Positions 12,057 through 25,396 of a stretch of DNA of 64,000 bases are shown here, piece by piece. The first letter of the stretch is position 1. Every line of letters begins with the position of its first letter. Both the position numbers and the translations under genes were made by a program. This stretch comes from Linyphia triangularis (lineage: Eukaryota > Arthropoda > Arachnida > Araneae > Linyphiidae), in contig OZ021724.1 in NCBI GenBank assembly GCA_963978545.1, positions 102,689,523 through 102,753,522 on the forward strand, written 5' to 3'. The notes under the pieces are model-generated. The model saw only the letters and a list, made by a program, of their open reading frames with translations. It was not told where the DNA came from and searched no databases.

Positions 12057-12435
12057 GGAAGGCGATAGAATTATTCGGTTTGCTGCATTAGGCTTAAATT
12101 ACCAGGAAAATTATTCTCACCAATTTTCAAAATTAGTTACAATAGTTGCCAGCAGATGGCGCTGATGACTAGGAAAAACTACAAAACAATGTTTTCAAAA
12201 TAACCACCGTTTGCAGCAACAACGTGGCGCAGTATGATGACAAAATTTGCAAAGGCCAGGGAGAACATTTCAGTTGGAATGTTCTGACAAGTGGCAGAAA
12301 TGCCTTTTTCCTAGTCATCAGCGCCATCTGTTGGAAACTTTTGTAACTAATTTTGAAAATTGGTGAGAATAAATTCCCTGGTAATTTAAACATAATGCAG
12401 CAAACCGCATATTTCTATCGCCTTATATATATATA
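11981..12435. mobile_element. Nested fold-back element with a transposase C-terminal relic
   Basis: GGCGATAGAATTATTCGGTT near 12061 and TTTACCAGGGAATT-type sequence are mirrored at 12365-12425. A 36-bp A run lies in the left arm. The central minus-strand reading resembles the C-terminal end of a mariner-like transposase. Confidence 0.6.
12205..12300 (-). pseudogene. Possible transposase C-terminal relic
   Basis: The minus strand reads about FSLAFANFVIILRHVVAANG then GYFEN before a stop. The final ANGG-x-FE pattern is common at the C-terminus of mariner-like transposases. It is only about 30 residues long and non-functional. Confidence 0.35.
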
Positions 12436-12674
12436 TTTTTGAATCAGAAAGATAATTTAAAAATTATTGTAGAGAAAACAATTGTACGATTTCAGCCATT
12501 CTCTGGATGCTCAAAAGGTTAACCCTCATTTGTTCATGGTGATCTTCAACGAATATCATGATGACTAAAGGCGTCGCCATTGCGTTCTCTAAGTTGAAGT
12601 TAAACTCTTAGTTTGTTGTGTCATCATATTGGAGTAAAATTCCTTTTCTGGGGTTTCATCATTTGAGATAGCGA

Positions 12675-13215
12675 TGAACAATTCCCGCATTTTTTAAAAA
12701 CGAGTGAAATTAGTTTATATTTATGAAGAATTTCTTTCTGATTACAAATATTCAAACTAAAATTCTTTTTTAAAAAAAAAATAATTTTTTAAATAGAAAA
12801 TGCCCTAAAACCTCGTCCGATCGCAAGCTCATCAAAACGATCCACTATGACGGTGGCGTCAAAACATCCTTCCGTTTCGAAGGTTATCGTGAGGTTTCTG
12901 CCAAATATTTGGCGTTGATTTGGTAGACAATCTCTATATCCCGTACCGGTTGGCGCGATTTGCGAGAAACTTTCAAAACTGGTTTCCGCAGCTCTGTTTC
13001 AAGCCAAGTTGTTTCAGATGTCGTGACGTCATATTCGCTTTGAGCAGAATGTGCCGTTTTTCCTGCCAAATTTAACAAGTGAACATTGGTTGCAAATTGA
13101 AAAAAAAAAAAAAAAAACACAAAAAAGCGCAGAGAGCAGAAATTTGTTTTTATATTCTTTCGCAACATTTAAAAATGAATAAAAAATTTTTTTAAAAAAT
13201 GCGGAAATTGTCCAT
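12675..13215. repeat. Dispersed repeat family E, copy 2, with terminal inverted repeats
   Basis: CAATTCCCGCATTTTTTAAA at the left is mirrored by TTTAAAAAATGCGGAAATTG at the right. The interior matches 6700-7110. It is probably a non-autonomous DNA element. Confidence 0.6.
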
Positions 13216-13638
13216 TAATGGTATGAGTTATTACTATAGGATAAGAGCTAAATTCTTAGTCTGAGACCAACATCAAGTAAAAGTGGAATACTTGATCTTC
13301 TATCGTCATCGGATAATAAGGAAATGTACTGAATATATGAGATATCACGATATGCTCGAAATATAGTCATTAGACTTATGAGTGAAACAATTCTAATAGA
13401 TAAAAGTAACGCAACAATATTATATTGTTATATGAGTTCTTCCGAATTAATAAGTATGCTTCTCTACCTGTTGGACTTTCAGTTTATTTGAAAGAGTGTA
13501 GTGAAAGTTTTAAATAATTGATCTTAAAACCAAGACGATCCTCGTTGAATTCACTATAAGAAAAGCAGAATAGTTATTTATGCAACTAGTTGGAAAAGTA
13601 ATTCTTTTTCAAGCGTGGTAAAACACTTTGACAAGTGT
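13216..13638. other. Intronic stretch, no gene seen
   Basis: No ORF and no shared repeat recognised. Confidence 0.4.
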
Positions 13639-14404
13639 CATAGGAGCCCGCAAAAATATTTGCAGGGGGGTGCAAGACGAGATATTTATCAAAACCATTA
13701 ATTTTTTAGAAATTTTAATTAATAATTATCCATTTTAAATTATACTCTTTGAGAATAGTTTAAAATAGTCCTGGTATATATTTTTGAAAACGCCACCCTG
13801 TTAAAAAAAAAGGGGGGGGGAGAATAGTAAAAGTATTAAAAAAAAAATATTTTTAACGATTTTTTATCATCCAAATAGATCTCACGGCATTCAAGAGACA
13901 GTGTTTAGAACAGAGGAACACGAAGATGCAAAAATACAGAAGAGTAATATTATATTTCTTCCAAATTTTGGAAATAATTAAAAAAAAAAAAAAAAAAATG
14001 AAATACTAAGGCCGTATTGGATATGTTTAATTGCATTCTAAAAATAGATTTCAAGATAGTATATCTGATGACTTAAGAAGCAAAATATTTTTCCTAGAAT
14101 TTTAAGAACTACACAGGAAATGATTATACAGTAAAAGAAATAAATACTCAGCCTCCAATAATTCTAAACAATAGGCGCCAGTAGCTATAAAAAACGACAC
14201 AGAAAAGAAACAAAAGACTAAAATAATAGAAAAACAAATTCTTATTGTAACATAAAAACCGAAACGGTATATGTGCTTTTCTTTTTATCTTGGAATTTAC
14301 ACCTTTTTTTTTTTTTTTTTTTTTTAATTTTTAAGAGGTAGGGAAAGGGCTAGGGGGGGGGGGGTGCAAATTCACCTCCTTGCACCCTCCTGGGGGCGCC
14401 CATG
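13639..14404. mobile_element. hAT-like non-autonomous element, about 765 bp
   Basis: The left end CATAGGAGCCCGC and right end GGGGGCGCCCATG are inverted, each followed by a GGTGCAAG-type subterminal block. Flanks ACAAGTGT (13631) and ACGAGTGC (14405) fit an 8-bp duplication with two mismatches. There is no transposase. Confidence 0.5.
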
Positions 14405-14577
14405 ACGAGTGCGATGGCACGAATTAATTTACTGAGTTTGAAAAGTATTTTTCCACGTGTATGCAATATTTTTTTATAATCAAGTGCAAAGAAATATTTT
14501 TAATACATATATTTATTAACGTTGGCAACTCGAGTCAATTACTATCTTCTGAAAATATGCAATTTCAATGCCAAAAC

Positions 14578-14823
14578 TATACTAAACTTCAACTTAACTA
14601 GACTTCACTTAGACGATAGATCGTCACAGTGCTCATAGGTATTTAATCCAGTTTGGCTGCGCGAAAGCATAATGTTCGCCAAACCACAACCCTGTAGAGA
14701 ACAAAAGGCTCTAAGGTATGGCGAGAATTATGTCTTCACTCCGCCAAAATGGATTAAATACCTATGAGCACTGTGACGATCTACCGTCTAAGTGATGTCT
14801 AGTTAAGTTGAAGTTTAGTATAA
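14578..14823. mobile_element. Fold-back MITE, family N (short form, 246 bp)
   Basis: TATACTAAACTTCAACTTAA at the left is mirrored at the right, and the arms are about 100 bp. The centre carries GCGAACATTATGCTTTC-type sequence. Related copies are at 17859, 22795, 47953 and 48289. Confidence 0.85.
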
Positions 14824-15750
14824 ATAATATTTGATGACGAGGTGTGCGAGGAAATACTTTTTTCACACTAATGCGAAAAAGTTACTTTCCCGCACTTCTC
14901 GCGAAAAAGTGTTACTTTCGCCACGCTTTTGATTAAAAAACTAGGGGTGTAGAACATCGCACAACTTTCAATTACACTATTACACTGACGTGGATTTGTG
15001 TCATTTACCGTGTTTATATTTTCATCAATTTTCATCATTCATTTAGAGGAAATGGTCAGTTTAGCGGTATTTTTTGCGATAATTCTTGTATGGGCCTTGA
15101 TGAGGTGTGCTAAAGGCAAGAGAGCTCTGTGTTAAAGCATTCGTTTTTCAAATTTTTACGCCACTAAAACATTTTTACGGGAATTTTGGCTGTGGGGATG
15201 TTTAAAACACCTTAAGAGGCATTACCAGAGCGATTTTTATCAAAATCGTAGGAACCGTTTTTTGCAATAATTGACAAACATGATTTTTTCAATGGCAGCT
15301 ACTTTATGCGCATGCGCGATTTTAACGAAAACCTTAATGGTAGGTCACATAGCCACCACTAACCCTGATCTCAAATTTAGACATCGTATATCATTTTGTT
15401 CTGGCGTTATGCTGACCACAGATACACATACATACACACAGATAGACATTTTTTCTAGATCACTTTTTTGAAATCAGGATGTTCCAAAATGTAAAGAAAT
15501 GCAAAAAAAAAAAAAATTAAATTTACCGAATGATCGTTTAATTTCAATTCAATTTCTTTCACGTTGTTATAAAAAAGAAATTTTTAGAAAGAGAATACTG
15601 TACTGAAAAGATTTGTTACCTTTTTCATGAACTCATTTATTATTTAAACTGTAACAGAGCTAAGAAATAAATGCAAAATATGTATGTTTGATGTGATAAA
15701 ATAAATATAAAATACCAAAATATATTGATTTGGGTTATTTTACATAAATG
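14824..15750. other. Intronic stretch, no gene seen
   Basis: AT-rich sequence with a CACACA-rich patch near 15420. No supported gene and no repeat shared in the window. Confidence 0.4.
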
Positions 15751-17330
<1,580 letters not shown>

Positions 17331-17497
17331 AGAACTATGTGATAGAAAATAATGGATTCCAATTTTGGAATTAGTGCTGAAAATAATATAAAAATCAGTT
17401 ATCAAAATCAAAATTGAAACAATTTTCAGAAAGCATTTTTTTTTAGACCTTTGTATTTGAATTTTTAACATATATTGAAGGCGTTTTCTTGTCCTAG

Positions 17498-17633
17498 GTT
17501 CTGCAGTCTGAGACGCAAGAAGTCCAATCCCACCGATAACAATGTCTTCACTTCCTGTCACAGTGACACCAGCGAGGCAGACATTGTAGCCTTCCAGAGG
17601 GAGCTGCAGAACCTGCCTACATATCACAAAAAA
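17498..17633 (+). CDS. Internal exon 4 of the unassigned gene
   Basis: The acceptor TGTCCTAG ends at 17497 and the donor GTAATT starts at 17634. One base completes the Arg codon left by exon 3, followed by 45 codons from [15 protein letters not shown] to [13 protein letters not shown] second in-frame acceptor (CTGCAG, ending 17506) would remove only three residues, so both could be used. The peptide carries a basic patch (LRRKK), a Ser/Thr/Asp run ([10 protein letters not shown]) and an amphipathic segment ([10 protein letters not shown]). The donor is weaker than the others because it lacks G at +5. The phase match on both sides makes the call firm. Confidence 0.85.
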
Positions 17634-17677
17634 GTAATTATCATTTACATGCTTTTTCTCAAATTAAGTGTGCGTAG

Positions 17678-18292
17678 GCCAGTGGCGCAGTAGTAACGCA
17701 TTACGATGTCACGCCACAGTTCCACGGTTCGATCCCAGGACTGGACAAGGTTCACTCAGCCTTTCATTCCCTTAAGTGGGTAGATTAAATGAGAACCAAA
17801 CACGCTTGGGAACTAAATACTGGGGGTTTGCACGCCAGACTGACCATCTGACCTGAACTATACTAAACTCCGACTTAACTTGACATCACTAGACGATAGA
17901 TCTTCACCGTGCTCATAGGCAATTAATCCATTTTAGATGGAGTGAAGACATAATTCTCGCCAGCCTTTGGTTCTTTACAGGGTTGTTGGGCTGAGTTTCT
18001 TAGCGTGATTTTTTCTTGTGGGACGGGAGAAGAATGAAAAGGGAATGGGGTGATACAGTATTCCTGTCCATCCCGTTTGTCAAACAAAAGGCTATATGGT
18101 TTGGCGAGCATTATGCTTTCACGCCGCCAAAATGGATAAATTGCCTATGAGCACTGTGACGATCTACAGTCTAGTGATGTCAAGTTAAGTTGAAGTTTAG
18201 TATACCTTTCTGCATGGCACCCCGTACTCCTGTATGGGTACAGGAGACTAAGGTACTCCCATGGGGGCTGTTACGCCACTGAGTTTAGTTTA
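17678..18292 (+). mobile_element. tRNA-derived SINE (family S2), interrupted by MITE N
   Basis: The head GGCCAGTGGCGCAGTAGTAA and a B box GGTTCGATCCC are followed by a body with GTGGGTAGATTAAATGAGAA. The element continues after the nested MITE at about 18205 with a CTCCTGTATGGGTACAGGAG hairpin. The 3' limit is approximate. Confidence 0.6.
17859..18204. mobile_element. Fold-back MITE, family N (long form, 346 bp)
   Basis: It has the same terminal arms as 14578-14823, plus about 100 bp of central sequence (GGGACGGGAGAAGAATGAAA) also found at 48110-48140. Confidence 0.85.
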
Positions 18293-18374
18293 GTTTCAAA
18301 TTAAGTGTGAAAAACTATAGTGCCGTGCTAAGCGTGTAGATGGTAACTGTATTTATTTGGCCAAATTGAGTTAG

Positions 18375-18625
18375 TAGTGATCACAGATATCTACTACAAC
18401 TTCTGGATAGCGCATGCTTGGTTACTTACTTGAAGTTGAAGAAGGCTTAATAATCACCATAGAGATCTTTACTAACAACTTCCCCCAAAACTAGTTCAAA
18501 TTTGTTTGTAACTATGGGCAACCCATTTCAAAGCATTATGGGGGTGAAGTATTCAAATGGCATCATCTGCTTGCAGAGCATAAACAGCTAATGAGCGATC
18601 CAGAAGTTGTAGTAGAGATCAGTGG
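18375..18625. mobile_element. MITE family K, full copy 2
   Basis: Inverted ends CAGATATCTACTACAACTTC and CAGAAGTTGTAGTAGAGATC, with an interior matching 2657-2900. Confidence 0.75.
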
Positions 18626-19824
18626 TAGTGATTCTCTGTAATTTGTACCACATAATAGTGGACTTTAATGGTGTTATATATATACATATGTGTATGCGCG
18701 GGAAATATTTAAAAATTTAACAAGTTCGCCAATAAGTCAACATCAACTACGTGGTGAAGTTGTTAAACTTTAAACCGCAATTTATGTGCTTAGCACGACA
18801 GTATAGTTTTTATTGCAAAATGTAAATGACATTTTTATTACAGTGTGTAAGTAAAATCATGGGGCATTTTTTATCTGTCCCAGGAAATCAATGAAACAAG
18901 ATAGAACTTCACCAAATGAAAGGAAAACTCTCCAAGTTTGGTACCTATTCAGTGCATTTCGATGTGGCTTCCTTTTGTTGCTTTACACATATCCAAACGA
19001 TATCCAAGAACTTTCCACACAAGGTTAAGGAAGCCTGGCGTAACAGAGTGAATAACATCTGTGATTCACTGTTTTAAAGCATTAACGTAGAATTAATTAT
19101 TCGAATTTAGCAAGCCACAGAAAAAACTGGACTTTCCTCTGTGCCAGAGTTCGCCAAAATGCTTGAAATCTTCGTTAACACGCATTGAAAATCAATTTCA
19201 CCCCATAAAATTAACCTTATACATGAATTCACGCATCAGCACATCATGGTTAAATTTTTAAAAATAATCCTCCATTTATTAAAATCGGATTATTCTAGCC
19301 GTTTTTTGAAGGGCGATGCTACCTCCCTGCTCTTTTCCTTTGAAAATAGTGTCCGTCACTGAAAAAAAAAAAAAAATGCAAAAAAAAATTAAGAAAAATA
19401 ATGCAGATCACCCCCTCCGAAATTGCCTATCACGCATGCGCATTCATGTTCAAACGTGCCTCGCACACACCAGTGACTGACTGAAGTCGTAGAATGGCTG
19501 CTGATACCACGCGCTGCATTAGTAGGTGGATTGTAAGGGGCCGACCCACAATTTCCAAGTGCCATTTCATACGTTCCTTGAAAAAGTGTTTTTCGCCGTC
19601 TTTTCACCATGTCTTCTTGCACCTCATACGTGAATTCGTAGAACACGTAGATATTGAGATATACTAAATCGTCAAATTTTACTTCTCCGTCATTTGCTCA
19701 AGAGTTTTCGTAGTGTTGCCGGCATTTGTCTGATAGTTTCGTGAGACACCATCGTGTCACCGAACGGCATAGTATTAATAGTTAGTTTAAGGCTTATAAC
19801 CATCAAGTGTTTTTAGTAAGCCTT
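18626..19824. other. Intronic stretch with one mariner-type end
   Basis: Near 18841 an ACAGTGTGTAAGTAAAATCA end resembles the termini of the MITE at 55300-55490. The rest has no supported gene. The 85-residue minus-strand open frame at 19389-19646 has no recognisable features. Confidence 0.4.
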
Positions 19825-20552
19825 TTAAGGGGACATAGGACACTTTTATCAAAATTCTTTAGTTTTGCCAAGAATTAAATAAAATTTGGCATAAACATAG
19901 AAGATGTGACTTTAAACAAAACAACACAATTTGAGCAGATAATATAAAATAGATAGTAAATTATTGAGAAAAATGCATTAAAATAACACGAAATTTTAAT
20001 TTTTTTCAAAATGCTAATCGCGACACAATATTTTGACGAACATGAAAGAAAAATTTGAAGTTGTTTATCAATATATTATAAACATTTTCAAACATGCTTT
20101 TATCTTAAGGTGCAATAGTTGAACAGAAATAAAATTTCAAACTTGGCGCCAGTGATTTCTCATTAAAAAATGCACATACTTCAAATTCCCAACATGAAAA
20201 AAAATATAAAAAATTATGTGACATAAAAAAGCATGTGTAAATTTCTTTATAGTACATTGAAAATTATTAATACAAAAAAAATTAGGTGGATTTATCAAAA
20301 AATGAATCGCAAGGAGCTTTTCGAACATAAGTAAAATGGGAAAAAGCAAAGCTGAGAAAAACGTATTTTTAGCCTTTGCCAACAAGTGTGCGATGCGTTA
20401 AAATAGTTAGTTAAAATAAAGATTTTACCACTTAAAATCATCGGATTTCAAAAATTCAAACGCGAAATTAAAGCTAGTGGCATAAGCAATTTTTATAGAA
20501 TGAAAACAAAAAACGTCATTTTTGGTGATTTCAGTGTCCCATGTCCCCTTAA
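19825..20552. mobile_element. TTAA-flanked non-autonomous DNA element, 728 bp
   Basis: TTAAGGGGACATAGGACACT at the left is mirrored by AGTGTCCCATGTCCCCTTAA at the right. There is no transposase. TTAA target use is compatible with piggyBac- or Kolobok-type transposition. Confidence 0.75.
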
Positions 20553-20860
20553 AAGCATATGTCCGCTCTGATACGCAAAATCGCAATCGTGCCTCTCTGT
20601 TAATATTGCAGTTATTAATTTTGTCAAAAAACTTATTTTGCTTTAGTTAAAAAAAAATGTGAGTTTTAAAAAAAATACCTTTTGGATTTTAAAAATACCC
20701 CTTAAAATTTAGAGATGGGAACACTGATCTGTACCACCTACATCCAGCTTTTTCTATAGAAGGCGTTACCACATCTCGACAGGAGTAGGCTGATCGGTTG
20801 CTAAGCAGTTCATGGTGTTGCGTCATCACCTGTGTGTGCACAGCTTGCACATAATACTAC

Positions 20861-21087
20861 TAGACTGAGAGGCGACTGCAATTTTTGGACCCCATCGAGC
20901 ATCATTCTTAATTTTTTTATAGAAATTGGAGAAAAGTGAGTAGATTACGAATCCACTGGTCTGCCGTGGCAAAAATGGCCGAAACTTGCCAAAAATCGAC
21001 TTTTAATGAGTTGAACTAAATCCAATTGCCAAATGCGCCATAACTTTCCAAATAATGAGTATTTTATTTTTAATTTGGTAACCCTCA

Positions 21088-21122
<35 letters not shown>

Positions 21123-21535
21123 AAGAAGGTTGCAAGCGATTCGGATGTGTGACTATAGCTTACTTGCATCTTTCACAAATGAGCCAAATTGGCAATGAAC
21201 ATTACGTCACTGATGACATAACTGATGTCGCCAATTTGGCTTACTTTTAAAAAATACCAGTTTTCCGAGCCAGAGATCAGAAATCGTTCGCGCTTCTTTT
21301 CATTGAAAATCAAAATGCAGTGGGGAAAAAGTTTATTCTCTTTTTGACAAGTTATGACATATTTGGCAATCGGATTTTAGTTCAACTCATTCCAAGTCTC
21401 TTTTTGATCGGTTTCGGCCATTTTTGCCACGGCAGACCAGTGGATTCGTAATCTACTCACTTTTTTCCAATTTCTATAAAAAATTCAGAATGATGATCGA
21501 TGGGGTCCAAAAATTGCAGTCGCCTCTCGGACTAT
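20861..21535. mobile_element. Long fold-back MITE, family M, copy 3
   Basis: Arms start TAGACTGAGAGGCGACTGC and end in its mirror CGCCTCTCGGACTATA. A run of 28 T occurs in the left arm. Confidence 0.85.
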
Positions 21536-21799
21536 ACGGAAACATGGCGAGTTTTCCGTTTATTTGGTGCAGATTTCGCATTCCTATTAGGGGTGGCCCA
21601 ATTCAAAAGTGGTCGCTTGCAGCACCAGCACTACATCTACAATGAACACTTTTGGTGGTAGAGGTAGTAGTGGTTCTACATGTGTCCGCTTTCTATTTGG
21701 ACCACCCTAATATCTTGTTTTGTTGATTTCCTGTGACCGGTCTAAAGTGCACCATAACTTTACGAACACACTGTATTATCTATTGTATGACTTGGTCTG

Positions 21800-22155
21800 T
21801 GTTTTAACCACCGATATAGATAAACAACTGGATAGACTGCTTAACGCTGGGGAAAATGAAGCCGTTGCCAGATGCAATTGGTGGGATAAAAAATACGGAT
21901 TGCCGAGGATTGAAATAAAAATTTTGGGTTGTACACAGCAGAAATGTCAATAGTAGACCATAATTAGTAATAATGTGCAAAAAATATATACTCTAACACT
22001 TTACAAGATTTTTCGCATTCCCATCCAACTATAAATGGTAACTGTGATTGGTTCATCTTCCCACCAGCTTCGCAATCCTCGGCGCGTTTTTCTCTTTGCA
22101 TTGACAATGGAGCAGTCTATCCAGTTGTTTATCTATATCGATGGTTTTAACTAAT
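21800..22155. mobile_element. MITE family R (AACAACTGGATAGACTGC termini), copy 1
   Basis: GATATAGATAAACAACTGG at 21812 is mirrored by CCAGTTGTTTATCTATATCG at 22121-22140, inside GTTTTAACCA/TGGTTTTAAC outer repeats. The interior matches the array at 61060-62285. Confidence 0.8.
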
Positions 22156-22794
22156 GCGGTTTTGTAACTTCTCTCTTTAATTCTCATATAATTCAATTGA
22201 TTTATACATTCTACGAGATTTGAGATATTTACTTCTTGTTTTTAAAAGTATATAATAATTTTTTTTTTTCATACAGATATCATTTTTTAACGAATAAATA
22301 TTTAATTGCTTTGCATTAAAAAAAAAAAAAGAAATTTAAAGCGTACGTAAAAGTAGAAGCACATTTGAATATGGTGTCGTAGAATTTCCCAAGTCAATCC
22401 TTTAAAAATGACGATTGTTGTAAAAAGAAATTGGCAGATACTGTAAGACAATTTTGATCAAAACACATAATTTTTTCATTATAAATGGCCTTTCAATGAT
22501 GGGGTGGGAAACAGATATTTAAACTTTGTTTTAATTAATTACACTCTTTCATCATACTAACTTTTCCGCAAACTCTAATTATTTTGCTACAATAAAAATA
22601 TACAGAATCAGGCAAAACTAACAAGCCGTATTTAAAATTAGGATGGAATAAGGTAGGATAATGAAAGTTTTTCCAGAAATTTTCCGGAGAAATATGTTCG
22701 ATTTTTCCACCGTTAGGAAAACAAATAGTTTGTTTCATTGAAAGATGGCGCAGTGAAAATCTCCCTAGAGTTATTAAGTAAACTAATCTGCTAC
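22156..22794. other. Intronic stretch, no gene seen
   Basis: AT-rich sequence with poly-A and poly-T runs. No supported gene. Confidence 0.4.
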
Positions 22795-23039
22795 TATACT
22801 AAACTTCAACTTAACTAGACATCACTTAGACGGTAGATCGTCACAGTGCTCATAGGTATTTAATCCATTTTGGCGGAGTGAAGACATAATTCTCGCCAAA
22901 CCTTACAGCCTTTTGTTCTCTACAGGGTTGTGGTTTGGCGAACATTATGCTTTCACGCCGCCAAAATGGATTAAATACCTATGAGCACTGTGACGATCTA
23001 TCGTCTAAGTGATGTCTAGTTAAGTTGAAGTTTAGTATA
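22795..23039. mobile_element. Fold-back MITE, family N (short form)
   Basis: Nearly identical arms to 14578-14823, in the same arrangement (TATACTAAACTTCAACTTAA and its mirror). Confidence 0.85.
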
Positions 23040-23204
23040 ATTAAAGTTTTGTTACAAAGCGACATCTTTTGATTAAACAATTAACTATATTTTATTTTCT
23101 GTGGGAAAAAATCTTTAATTTCTGTCTAAACAGCATCACCTTACTCTAAAATGTTAGTAAATTATAGATTTTTCAAATGTCCTTTTATTTTTTAATCATT
23201 CTAT

Positions 23205-23740
23205 ACTTTTTTTTAAATCCTTTACATAAACTTTGATTTTATATGTATGGTTGAGGGTATGTTTGTTTAAATCGAAGACAAATCAGCGGAAGACTAATTA
23301 GGACTTCATGCTGTCATCCAATCGAGCTGAAACTTGACGGATGGATTTGATGTCGATGGCTTCTATCAAATTTTGGGGGCTGTCGCTTTTACGTAATACT
23401 AATAAACCAACTTGGCGTCATCAATCGAAATAAAATAGCATTTAACTGATCACGGAATAAACTCTTTCCTGTTGACAAAATTGTTTTAGTAAATAAATAA
23501 TAAAATTATTTTAATCGCAATAAATAAAATATATTTAGATGTAAGTGCATAAATTCACATTCATTTTTTTATGAATAAATTTTGAAACGTAGTTTGCCTT
23601 ATATATTGCCCTATAGAGATGTTTATAATATTTAAAATTAGATGCCAACACAAAGCACACGCCGGCAACAGAAACGGCGCTATGTTAATGAATAAAATAA
23701 TTGGCAATGCATAAAAAAGAATTTATATAAAACAATTTGT
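23205..23740 (-). repeat. Dispersed repeat family D, copy 2
   Basis: Reverse-complement match to 34770-35180, with TCATCCAATCGAGCTGAAAC and AAAATTATTTTAATCGCAAT blocks. It is interrupted at its end by the hAT element. Confidence 0.6.
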
Positions 23741-23749
23741 TTTTATGGG

Positions 23750-24107
23750 CAGTGCTAGAAGTGTGGGTAGACGTGGGGTGACGCGTCCCCCCACTTTTCG
23801 AGAAAATTCCCATGCGTCTCCCCACTTCTAAAAGCACTGAATTCTATCCTCCCACTTTTAAAAGCATTCAGTCTGCCTAAAAACAACTAATAAAAAACAA
23901 CACTAATCTTTAAATGTAGTGACAATGATTAAAAGTGTTTATTTTTACATTTGAAACTATGTATGGTATGTATATATCATGTTATTATAAAAATGTGTTG
24001 CACTACTTTGTATACTAACAAAATACAGTTACACTTGGTCAACTTTTAACTTTGGAGGAACTTTCTTCTAAGTTAAATTTTTATTCTTTGTTTCAAATAA
24101 AAAAAAC

Positions 24108-24141
<34 letters not shown>

Positions 24142-24522
24142 TAGAATTCTCTGTTAATTTAATTTCATGAAAGTATGCACACACATTTATAAGTATTACT
24201 TAAATCTAAATAAACAGTTATGTATTTAACATTGAATTATTACCTAACTTTATGTCTTACTCTCAAGTAAAAAAACTAAGTCACCGAATATTCATTAAAA
24301 TAACAATAAATTTTGGACCCTCGTTTAATGTTAATGTCAGGAAGTATAAATTATTTCTTTACTAGTTAATATTTTTAGTATAAGTTACGAATCTAATAAT
24401 ATCTCTATCTAATATAAAATCTATCGTTGAAGATGGGCGAAGTGGATCGGGGGGGGGGGGGAGTGCACTTGTCACCAAATTTTGGGCGTCCCCTAACTTT
24501 TTTTTCGCCACTTCTACCACTG
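23750..24522. mobile_element. hAT-type non-autonomous element with perfect 8-bp target duplication
   Basis: Ends CAGTGCTAGAAGTG and CACTTCTACCACTG are inverted. The 8-bp duplication TTTATGGG is exact at 23742-23749 and 24523-24530. CAGTG-type ends with an 8-bp duplication are the hAT signature. The interior is AT-rich with poly-T and no transposase. Confidence 0.85.
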
Positions 24523-24549
24523 TTTATGGGTTATAATATTTTTAATGCT

Positions 24550-24836
24550 TTAACCTTCTGAGGGTCACGGGCGTATATATCCGTCATTTGATCCCCAGTT
24601 TTTCCAGCAATACACACAACCTTTTTAAATTTATAAATAAAATGTAAAATAAAATATTTTTTAAATCTTTTTATTAGGATGATAGTTTAAAACCTACTTA
24701 AAACAAAATAAATAAAAAATAATTTTAAAAAATTTATTATTTGGATCACCAATAAAATTTAAAAATTATTGCAGGGAAAACAACTGTATAATTTCGCCCA
24801 TTCCCTTGACGCTCAGAGGGTTTTAACGCAAGCACT
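24550..24836. mobile_element. TTAA-flanked MITE, family Q, uninterrupted copy
   Basis: TTAACCTTCTGAGGGTCA at the left is mirrored by TGACGCTCAGAGGGTTTTAA at the right, flanked by TTAA. It ends only 65 bp before exon 5, so it lies at the intron's branch-point region. Confidence 0.7.
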
Positions 24837-24901
24837 GTAATTTCATAAATAATTAATACAGCTTATACTTATGCAAAATGTCTTATGATCTCCTTTCTCA
24901 G

Positions 24902-25228
24902 CAAGAAGAGGTGCTCCGCCCCCGCTCCTGCTCCGTTCCGCGCGTCACTCTTGACAGCTCTCCCCTCACCCGAAGTGCCACCACGGAGGGCAGCTACACC
25001 CTGGGAGAGTGGTCATTTCCTGAGCTAGGGGTAAGGCCTCCTCGGACAGAAATGCCCCAGGAGGAGAAGGCGGTATTTCGTCTGCTGCTGGAGTGGGGAC
25101 AACTCAGCCCGGAAGATCTCTTGCAGGACGCGAGACGGGAGCTGGAAGAATTCTTGGATGGTGTCGGGACGGTTGGGGAGCAGTATAGGAGATGGACGGC
25201 TGATATTAGGGAGGCGTATGGCATACAG
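24902..25228 (+). CDS. Internal exon 5 of the unassigned gene (helical, Glu-rich)
   Basis: The acceptor CTTTCTCAG ends at 24901 and the donor GTAAGA starts at 25229. There are exactly 109 codons, phase 0 to phase 0, from QEEVLRPRSCSVP to IREAYGIQ. The first 50 residues are Ser/Thr/Pro-rich (SSPLTRSATTEGSYTLGEW). From about residue 58 the sequence becomes helical and acidic (EEKAVFRLLLEW, LLQDARRELEEFLDG, EQYRRWTADIREAYG), which looks like a folded helical domain. This is the most GC-rich part of the window, and its codon usage differs sharply from the AT-rich flanks. No catalytic residues are recognisable. Confidence 0.9.
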
Positions 25229-25396
25229 GTAAGAAACAGGTGTAAGGACGGATCAGACTGGTATTTAGACATTGGGGGAATTTCGTAAATCAAAAATAAT
25301 GGTACACTTTGCAAGTTTTTTAGGCATTTACAATCAGCAGCAACTTGTATAACAGCATAGGTATTTATAGAATGTATTGTATAAATATATATATAT

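Larger units (their letters stand above)
11806..12522. mobile_element. TTAA-flanked element (family Q), interrupted by another element
   Basis: TTAA precedes AACCCTCTGTGGATCA at the left, and GATGCTCAAAAGGTTAA closes the right. A shorter uninterrupted relative is at 24550-24836. Near the left end is the palindrome GACGTATATATACGTC. TTAA flanks suggest a piggyBac-type element. Confidence 0.6.

Noticed and set aside
24994..25314. Minus-strand 106-residue frame opposite exon 5
   Set aside because: It is a shadow of a GC-rich plus-strand exon that joins in phase with its neighbours.
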